A stretch of DNA of 12,636 bases from Bacillota bacterium. GTDB taxonomy: Bacteria > Bacillota > Clostridia > Christensenellales > SZUA-584. The DNA lies in assembly GCA_023399095.1 (NCBI GenBank), contig JAEWQS010000091.1:1-12636 (forward strand). Reading direction: 5' to 3'. Below the pieces are notes generated by a model that saw nothing but the letters and a program-made list of their open reading frames with translations, was not told the DNA's origin and did no database searches. Made by a program: the position numbers and the translations under genes. Below, one piece after another: positions 7,614-12,636 of this stretch; within the stretch, counting starts at the first letter, position 1, and each line of letters opens with the position of its first letter.

Positions 7614-7669
7614 GTAGAGACAAGTCATAAAAGAGGAAGCGCGGCTGTGAGGATAAACAACGGATAAGG

Positions 7670-7694
7670 AAAACGGGCTGCGTGTGCAGCCCGT
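7670..7694 (-). terminator. Intrinsic terminator between convergent genes
   Basis: A perfect 9-bp GC-rich stem, ACGGGCTGC (7673-7681) with GCAGCCCGT (7686-7694), closes on a 4-nt loop. On the minus strand the stem runs into TTTTCCTTAT. It lies 34 bp beyond the protease stop and so probably ends that gene. On the plus strand no T-run follows, but the strong stem may also slow transcription from the MDR operon. Confidence 0.65.
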
Positions 7695-7727
7695 CAGACT
7701 GTCGATAATGTTTAATCCCTGCAAGAT

Positions 7728-8594
7728 TCAGATAGAAAAATAGCCGGACTGTTTTATAATATCCTCTCCATGGATAAATGCTTTCGTTGCTTCCACTACA
7801 GTCCTAGAGGTTTTATGCAGGTAGGCTTGTACCGCCCGATAGCCGACAGCATAACCGGCACAATATGAAATGCCAAGCGCTTTTCCTTCCGGTACCATAG
7901 GGTGGTCTCCATACATGTACTTGCGTACCTCCATGAAGCCCTCAATATTGATGTTGCGTCCGATAATCTCACTTGCTTTTTCCAAGTCCGTTCCTCTGGT
8001 GTTCGACACCCAGGGCCCGATATATTCCTCGCCGTACAAAGCGGATGCAAAACTCTCCGCCAGACCTTCAACAGCAAGATATTGGTTTAAACGAACATTC
8101 ATAAAATTCCAAGTGACGTTATTGAACAGCACGTTATGATGGAATTCATGCGCAACACATGAAGGCAGTCTCGGCAGATTATACGAATTCGGCGCAATCA
8201 TAATCTGAATATAGCCCGGACAAGAGCCAAGGCCGGTATACCCTTGGCTTTCTGCAAATATGACAGGGTCAGCCAAAAAAATTCCGAGTAACAATTCGTC
8301 CGGTATTTGTATAAGCGAATTTTGCAGGGTATTCTCAGATAACTCGATGGCGCGGTGCGATTTATTCCAGGCGTCCGCTTCACGCAGCTGAGCAAGCATT
8401 TCTTGTGCAGTGTGGTCTGCACCCGATACGGCCAGGCACCCCAGCATCTGAGGGTCGCGCGGCATATTCATTCTCTCAAACATCGGCGCAAAGCGTTGCA
8501 TTACTTTCTCATCAAAAAAGCCACTTCGCTCATGCTCCGGAAGGGATAAAATCTTCGTGTATAGCTGGTTTGTATCCAAAACATTGATTCTCAT
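7728..8594 (-). CDS. DUF2268 (YjaZ-like) putative zinc metalloprotease
   Basis: This is a 288-residue putative cytoplasmic gluzincin-type peptidase. The zinc motif HEFHH (His149, Glu150, His153) sits in SCVAHEFHHNV. EGLAESFA (176-183) supplies the likely third ligand, Glu176, 23 residues on, as in the DUF2268 family. The N-terminal part (1-145) contains the FFDEKVMQRFAPMFERM and GLGSCPGYIQIMIAPNSYN segments typical of that family. The C-terminus has GYAVGYRAVQAYL. No signal peptide or transmembrane helix is seen. GGAGAA lies about 8 nt before the ATG. Family function is not established; peptidase activity is predicted from the motif only. It is monocistronic, with its own terminator downstream and a MerR-type promoter upstream, so it is probably induced by a small-molecule or stress signal. 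Confidence 0.88.
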   Translation of the reverse strand: MRINVLDTNQLYTKILSLPEHERSGFFDEKVMQRFAPMFERMNMPRDPQMLGCLAVSGADHTAQEMLAQLREADAWNKSHRAIELSENTLQNSLIQIPDELLLGIFLADPVIFAESQGYTGLGSCPGYIQIMIAPNSYNLPRLPSCVAHEFHHNVLFNNVTWNFMNVRLNQYLAVEGLAESFASALYGEEYIGPWVSNTRGTDLEKASEIIGRNINIEGFMEVRKYMYGDHPMVPEGKALGISYCAGYAVGYRAVQAYLHKTSRTVVEATKAFIHGEDIIKQSGYFSI

Positions 8595-8619
8595 TTTTAG
8601 TTCTCCATTAAAGTTTTTA

Positions 8620-8645
8620 GATCAAACATTGGCCAATTAATGATC
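8620..8645 (-). promoter_or_regulatory. Nested palindrome in the leader of the protease gene
   Basis: A perfect 10-bp palindrome, ATTGGCCAAT (8628-8637), is flanked symmetrically, 3 bp away on each side, by GATCA (8620-8624) and TGATC (8641-8645). The whole 26 bp share one centre. The element begins at the expected transcription start and lies 26 bp before the ATG. It could be a second operator or an RNA hairpin at the 5' end of the message. No binding protein is identified. Confidence 0.45.
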
Positions 8646-8651
8646 AAAAAC

Positions 8652-8682
8652 AATATAAACCTTGACGCTGCGTAAAGGTCAA
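8652..8682 (-). promoter_or_regulatory. MerR-type promoter of the DUF2268 protease gene
   Basis: On the minus strand, -35 TTGACC (8677-8682) and -10 TATATT (8652-8657) are 19 bp apart, two longer than the optimal spacing. The spacer is filled by a 21-bp dyad (8659-8679) with ends ACCTT and AAGGT and inner arms ACGC and GCGT, pairing at 9 of 10 positions around a central base. This arrangement is the hallmark of promoters that MerR-family activators twist into an active form. An A/T-rich tract (8686-8702) just upstream of the -35 could act as an UP element. No MerR gene is in the window. Confidence 0.72.
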
Positions 8683-8769
8683 CAGGTTTTATTAATTTTT
8701 TTACATATAACTGGAGCGGAGATTGGATACGCATGTAAATTTGGTTTATTCACACATCTGGTTAACATG

Positions 8770-8802
8770 AAAACGAGCCTAGACGCGTTGTCTTGGCTCG
8801 TT
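8770..8802 (-). terminator. Intrinsic terminator of the aminotransferase gene
   Basis: Arms AACGAGCC (8772-8779) and GGCTCGTT (8795-8802), with inner arms AGAC and GTCT beyond one mismatch, form a 12-bp stem closed by a 5-nt loop. On the minus strand the stem ends in a short run of four T (with 8770-8771). It lies 30 bp after the aminotransferase stop and separates it from the protease promoter. The T-run is short. Confidence 0.6.
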
Positions 8803-8831
8803 ACTACTGTTTCGCATATTGGGGGTGTGGC

Positions 8832-10001
8832 TTATATGTTTTTCCCGATCACACCTTTTAAAATGTTCATGCCCTTTTCGATCTGCTCAAACGATGCCAT
8901 GGAAAAATTCAACCGCATCGTGTTTTCATGCCCGCCCTCAGGGAAGAAATGAACGCCCGGCACATACGCGACACCCGCGTCCACGCACTGCTTGAACATA
9001 TCGACAGCGTTCATGTTCTCGGGCAGAGACGCCCATATGAAAAGCCCGCCGTCCGGCTTGGTGTAGGTGATGCTTTCGGGCCATTCTTCCATTTTTTTAA
9101 GCATTGCGTCGCGCTTGTCGCGGTACTGCGCGCAAATGCTTTCGATGTGAGGCTCAGCCTTGCCGGAGAGCATATACGCGTTTACGATTTCCTGGGAAAG
9201 GTTTGCCGTATGCAAATCCTCGCCCTGCTTGGCGATATTGTATTTTTGTATGATGCGGGGGTCGGCGATGGCCGCGCCCACGCGAAGACCCGGCGATATG
9301 ATCTTGGAAAAGCTCATCAGGTAAATCACCGTATTGTCGTCATCGAAGCTTTTGATGGGCGGCACCGGCTGGCCTGAATACCGAAGGTCGCAATAGGGAT
9401 CGTCCTCAAGTATCAATACATCGTGCTCCTTGCACAACGCGATCATCTGCTTGCGCCGTTCAAGCGACATCGTACGGCCTGTGGGGTTCTGGAATGTGGG
9501 TATCGTGTAGGCGAATTTGGGGCGGTAAGCTTTTAGCTTCTTCTCCAGATCAGCGATCACCATGCCTTGATCGTCCATCTCAACGCCCTTGACATCCGCT
9601 TCATATGTCAAAAACGTTTGCAGCGCACCGATAAATGTCGGCGATTCCGCGAGTATCACATCGCCCGGATTTACAAGCGTTTTGGCCGCAAGGCCGATGC
9701 CCTGCGTCGCGCCTGAGGTGATGATGATCTCTTCGGGCGTTGCGCTGATGCCGCGTTTCTTCATCATGTCGATAACCGTATTTTTAAGGCTCCCGATGCC
9801 GGGCGTGCCGCCATATTGCAATATTGAGCTGCCGTTTTCGCAAAGCAGTTTGGAGGAAATCTCGGCGATGTCCTCCTTGGGGAAGCTTTCGGGTGAGGGG
9901 TTGCCACCCGCAAATGAAATCATGCCGGGCTGAGCAAGCAGCGCGAATATCGCGCGGATAGCGCTACCGGTGACATTATCGAGTCTTTTTGCAAATTCCA
10001 T
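8832..10001 (-). CDS. PLP-dependent class I/II aminotransferase (MocR-like/2-aminoadipate type)
   Basis: This is a 389-residue cytosolic fold-type I aminotransferase that transfers amino groups between an amino acid and a 2-oxo acid. Seen: ISFAGGNPSPESFP (28-41) and QYGGTPGIGSL (62-72), typical of the 2-aminoadipate/aromatic aminotransferase group that includes MocR C-terminal domains. Also seen: TSGATQGI (95-102), QNPTG (171-175) with Asn172, LEDDPYCDLRY (198-208) with the pyridine-nitrogen Asp201, SFSK (230-233) with the Schiff-base Lys233, and carboxylate-binding Arg363 in MRLNFS. There is no winged-helix N-terminus, so it is not a MocR regulator. AAAGGAAGG lies 7 nt before the ATG. It follows comF by 48 bp on the same strand and may be transcribed with it. 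Substrate preference (aromatic, branched-chain or aminoadipate) cannot be fixed from the sequence. Confidence 0.9.
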   Translation of the reverse strand: MEFAKRLDNVTGSAIRAIFALLAQPGMISFAGGNPSPESFPKEDIAEISSKLLCENGSSILQYGGTPGIGSLKNTVIDMMKKRGISATPEEIIITSGATQGIGLAAKTLVNPGDVILAESPTFIGALQTFLTYEADVKGVEMDDQGMVIADLEKKLKAYRPKFAYTIPTFQNPTGRTMSLERRKQMIALCKEHDVLILEDDPYCDLRYSGQPVPPIKSFDDDNTVIYLMSFSKIISPGLRVGAAIADPRIIQKYNIAKQGEDLHTANLSQEIVNAYMLSGKAEPHIESICAQYRDKRDAMLKKMEEWPESITYTKPDGGLFIWASLPENMNAVDMFKQCVDAGVAYVPGVHFFPEGGHENTMRLNFSMASFEQIEKGMNILKGVIGKNI

Positions 10002-10049
10002 AGGTTATCCTTCCTTTATGTATCAATTCTTACGGCGTAACGCCGCATA
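10002..10049 (-). other. Gap between comF and the aminotransferase gene
   Basis: These 48 bp hold the aminotransferase ribosome binding site (AAAGGAAGG on the minus strand, about 10009-10017) and a small hairpin CGGCG-TAA-CGCCG (10033-10045). The hairpin has no T-run on either strand, so it is not a convincing terminator, and read-through from comF is likely. No clear -35/-10 pair was found. Confidence 0.4.
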
Positions 10050-10691
10050 TTAGTCCTTTTCTCCCGCTCGTGCGAAGGTGAGCACCGTCACGCTCTGCGC
10101 CCCTGCAGTCTTTAGTACATCCGCGCATTCGGAGACTGTCGCGCCGGTGGTCAGAACATCATCGACGAGCAGCACGCTGCCTTGAACAGCCTGCGCCGCT
10201 TCAAAAGCGCCGCGCATGTTTGTTTTGCGCTCAACGGCATTCAGCTTGGTTTGAGACGGTGTGTTGCGCACGCGTTTTATTGCTGCCAGGCAAGGTTTGC
10301 CCGTCAGCTCGGCAATGCGTTTTGCAAGCAGCTGTGCCTGATCGAAGCCGCGCTTGCGCCGCTTCATGCTGTGCAGAGGCACATGACAGATACAATCGAA
10401 TTGGATGTGTGCATCCGCCGCCGCATGCAACATGGTCTGCGCCATGAACGCGCTGAGCCAGCGGCTTCCGCCGTATTTGTAGCTTTGTACAATGCGTGCC
10501 GCAGAGCCGTCATAATGATAAGCCGCGTAAGCGGTGATACCCGCCGCGTTCGTTTGCCCCAAACGAAGTGCATCAATTTCCGTCGCGCAGACCGGGCAAA
10601 GATAAGCGGATACGTCTTTTTCGGTGCCGCAGACGACGCATCGCGGTATATACGGAAACAGAGTCTCCCAAATCGCCGCAAAGAACCGCAT
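10050..10691 (-). CDS. comF: ComF family phosphoribosyltransferase-like protein
   Basis: This is a 213-residue ComF/GntX-type protein; B. subtilis ComFC, a family member, is needed for DNA uptake during transformation. A zinc-ribbon-like N-terminus holds CVVC and CPVC (Cys19, 22, 33 and 36 counting from the GTG at 10694). YKYGG (73-77) and RRKRGFDQAQLLA (112-124) are family signatures. The phosphoribosyltransferase PRPP loop is VLLVDDVLTTGAT (174-186). The ATG at 10691 shares one base with the RecD2 stop (TGATG), so translation is probably coupled. A GTG at 10694 in the same frame would add one residue. The catalysed reaction, if any, is unknown for the family. Its pairing with RecD2 suits a role in handling incoming or damaged DNA, which is inference. 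Confidence 0.9.
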   Translation of the reverse strand: MRFFAAIWETLFPYIPRCVVCGTEKDVSAYLCPVCATEIDALRLGQTNAAGITAYAAYHYDGSAARIVQSYKYGGSRWLSAFMAQTMLHAAADAHIQFDCICHVPLHSMKRRKRGFDQAQLLAKRIAELTGKPCLAAIKRVRNTPSQTKLNAVERKTNMRGAFEAAQAVQGSVLLVDDVLTTGATVSECADVLKTAGAQSVTVLTFARAGEKD

Positions 10692-12636
10692 CACATTGCC
10701 CCCAAAACCTCGATGAAGTCTTTGATCTCGTAATCAAGCGTGGTGTATCGCCCGCGAATGCGGTTGTTTTGAACCATGTATTCCACGGTGCTCTTCTGCC
10801 CGATGATAATGACCTTCTCCATCGCCCGCGTGAGAGCGGTATACAACAGGTTGCGAGACAGAAACCGCCCGCCGCCCGCCATAAGCGGCATAATCACCAC
10901 GGGAAACTCACTGCCCTGCGATTTATGCACTGTAACAGCATAGGCGTGCTCAATCTGCTCAAGCTCTGGGAACGCGTAAACCGCGTCCCGGTTGCCGTCG
11001 AAGCGGATTGTCGCTTCCTTAATGTCGTTATCGATACGCAGGATTCGCCCCAAGTCCCCGTTGAAAACGCCGAGACCCTTGTGGTGGAACTGAGTCTCAT
11101 CCGCGTAGAACCATTCCATCTCATAGTTGTTCTTGGTCTGCATCACCTTGTCGCCCGTGCGGAACAACGTGTCACCCACCTGAACCTCAGGGCGTGAGGC
11201 TAGCCTTGGGTTCAGCAGCTCGCGCAGTTCCATGTTGATGTTGTATACGCCAAGTATACCCTTTTTAACGGGGCAGAGTATCTGCGTTTGCTCCAATACG
11301 TCATATTTTTCGGGCAGCTCGCCTTCGCTCAGCATCTTTTTCAGCCGCGCAATCACGTCGTCCGGCTCACTTTCGGGTATAAACAGAAAATCACCCGTGA
11401 CGTAAAATTCAGGGCTTTCGCCCCGGTTCACACGGTGCGCGTTTTCTACGATGCTGCCGCCTTCTCTCTGACGGTAAAACCGCGTGAGCTGCGAGACAGG
11501 GAAAGCGCCGCTTTGGATGGTGTCGCGCAGCACGTTGCCGGGACCCACCGACGGAAGCTGATCCGCGTCGCCCACAATGATGATCCGCGTGCCCTCACAG
11601 AGCGCGCGCAGCAGCGCCCGCATCAGAAATATATCGATCATCGACGCTTCATCCACGATAACCGCCTCAGCTTCGAGCGGGTTGTCTTCGTTGCGGATAA
11701 AGCGTGCCGCGTTGTCGAAATTCTCATCCATACCTGCGCCGTATTCGAGCAGACGGTGGATGGTTTTTGCCTCGCGCCCGGTAGACTGCTCAATGCGCTT
11801 GGCGGCGCGCCCTGTGGGCGCGCAAAGCACGGTGGTGATACCGCACTGTTCAAATATCGAAATAATCGCTTTTGTGATCGTTGTTTTGCCGGTGCCCGGT
11901 CCGCCCGTGATCACCACAACCTGACTCGAGAGCGCCATAAGCACCGCTCGCTCCTGTTCCTCCGAAAGCGCCACATCGCCGATGTAGCGTGTGTACGACT
12001 CGGACGCGTCGTGTATCGGGATGCGCGGCCTGCATCGTGACAGCAAGTAAAGACGCCTCGCGACGTCTCCTTCGGTGACATAAGCGGCCATATGGAAAAC
12101 GGCAGGCGTGTTGTTGATGAATTTTTGGGCGATATCTTCTGCCAGCGTGAGCGCACTGATTCTTGAGTCAATCAGCGCTTCCTCTACGCCCAGCATCTTG
12201 GCCGCGTGACGCCGAAGCTCTTGGCGCGGCAGACACGTATGCCCCTCGTTCATCGCTGAGAGCAGTTCATGCTTGATTCCCATGTCAATGCGGTATTCCG
12301 ATGTTTTATCAATACCGATTGTTCCGGCGATTTTGTCGGCGCGTTCAAATCCGATACCCGAAATGTCATCGATCATGCGGTACGGGTTTTCTTGTATAAG
12401 CATGGGCGCGGCGGCGCCGTAGCGCTCGAAGGCACGGAACGCCTGCTTGACGGATAGCCCCAGATTTTGCAGGTCGATAATGACCTGCTTGACGCCAATA
12501 TGCTCCGTAAAGCTTTCGGATATCGCCATCGCGAGCTTTTTGCTCACGCCTCTCACCTCGGCCAGCAGTTCTGGGCTGTTCTCGATGATGTCAAAAGTGC
12601 TCTCGCCGAAAGCGTCCACAATACGACCCGCAAGCG
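10691..12636 (-). CDS. recD2: RecD2-like ATP-dependent 5'-3' DNA helicase (5' end outside window)
   Basis: This is a superfamily 1B helicase that unwinds DNA 5' to 3' and acts in repair and replication-fork maintenance without RecBC. The frame stays open to the window edge. Residues before the GTG at 12619 (LAGRIV) continue the expected helix-hairpin-helix region, so this GTG is not the start, and an N-terminal part of roughly 90-100 residues is missing. Counting from that GTG: HhH repeats at 13-40 and 70-105; motif I GGPGTGKTT (239-247); motif Ia CAPTGRAAKR (266-275); motif II VDEASM (322-327); motif III GDADQLPSVGPG (350-361); motif V TVHKSQGSEF (563-572); motif VI YTALTRAM (593-600). All helicase motifs look intact. 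The C-terminal UvrD-like 2B-insertion region (about 480-560) is normal. It leads the RecD2-ComF pair. Confidence 0.93.
   Translation of the reverse strand, partial: LAGRIVDAFGESTFDIIENSPELLAEVRGVSKKLAMAISESFTEHIGVKQVIIDLQNLGLSVKQAFRAFERYGAAAPMLIQENPYRMIDDISGIGFERADKIAGTIGIDKTSEYRIDMGIKHELLSAMNEGHTCLPRQELRRHAAKMLGVEEALIDSRISALTLAEDIAQKFINNTPAVFHMAAYVTEGDVARRLYLLSRCRPRIPIHDASESYTRYIGDVALSEEQERAVLMALSSQVVVITGGPGTGKTTITKAIISIFEQCGITTVLCAPTGRAAKRIEQSTGREAKTIHRLLEYGAGMDENFDNAARFIRNEDNPLEAEAVIVDEASMIDIFLMRALLRALCEGTRIIIVGDADQLPSVGPGNVLRDTIQSGAFPVSQLTRFYRQREGGSIVENAHRVNRGESPEFYVTGDFLFIPESEPDDVIARLKKMLSEGELPEKYDVLEQTQILCPVKKGILGVYNINMELRELLNPRLASRPEVQVGDTLFRTGDKVMQTKNNYEMEWFYADETQFHHKGLGVFNGDLGRILRIDNDIKEATIRFDGNRDAVYAFPELEQIEHAYAVTVHKSQGSEFPVVIMPLMAGGGRFLSRNLLYTALTRAMEKVIIIGQKSTVEYMVQNNRIRGRYTTLDYEIKDFIEVLGAM

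Noticed and set aside
8680..8769. Minus-strand ORF of about 29 codons between the aminotransferase terminator and the protease promoter
   Set aside because: It begins in the terminator tail, has no Shine-Dalgarno sequence, and its product has no recognisable features.
8662..8952. Plus-strand 96-codon open frame in the protease-aminotransferase gap
   Set aside because: It starts at TTG inside the MerR-type dyad, runs through the aminotransferase terminator hairpin and then overlaps the aminotransferase gene antisense. No ribosome binding site or family resemblance.
10033..10045. CGGCG-TAA-CGCCG hairpin as a terminator after comF
   Set aside because: Only five base pairs and no T-run on either strand.
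11288..12040. Long plus-strand open frame (250 codons) opposite recD2
   Set aside because: It is antisense to intact helicase motifs; its His/Arg-rich composition is typical of a shadow frame.

Overview
The window reads as chromosomal DNA of a Bacillota (Firmicutes) bacterium, most likely a clostridial lineage of moderate GC. The grounds are strong purine-rich ribosome binding sites, tight ATGA/TGATG gene overlaps, a DUF4080 B12-binding radical SAM protein, a short Xre regulator beside a small membrane protein, and a RecD2 helicase followed by ComF. I cannot name the genus. No tRNA, rRNA, CRISPR array, transposase or phage gene was seen.

Layout. (1) From the left edge to 3126, plus strand: a Gld-type ABC exporter operon of ATPase (5' end outside the window), six-helix permease and GldG-like auxiliary protein, joined by 4-bp overlaps and closed by a probable terminator at 3160-3191. 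(2) 3170-4867, minus strand: a DUF4080 B12-binding radical SAM enzyme, apparently with an almost leaderless promoter. (3) 5054-7613, plus strand: an operon of a four-helix membrane protein, an Xre-type repressor and two medium-chain dehydrogenase/reductases (MDRs). Its promoter is covered by an 8-bp-arm palindrome that is probably the repressor's operator. The second MDR gene is cut short by an in-frame TAG; the 17 codons after it still encode the normal C-terminus of the family. (4) 7728-8594, minus strand: a DUF2268 (YjaZ-like) zinc metalloprotease. Its upstream region carries the layout of a MerR-activated promoter: a 19-bp spacer filled by a dyad. A second nested palindrome lies near the transcription start. 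(5) 8832 to the right edge, minus strand: RecD2 helicase (5' end outside the window), ComF and a PLP-dependent class I/II aminotransferase.

Most genes are ordinary housekeeping or accessory functions. The points most worth attention are regulatory and evolutionary: the MerR-type promoter with no MerR gene in the window, the self-contained membrane protein-repressor-MDR cassette, the interrupted MDR gene, and a Gld-type ATPase that has lost several canonical ABC residues but keeps Walker A and B. I found no clear evidence for a wholly new multi-gene system.
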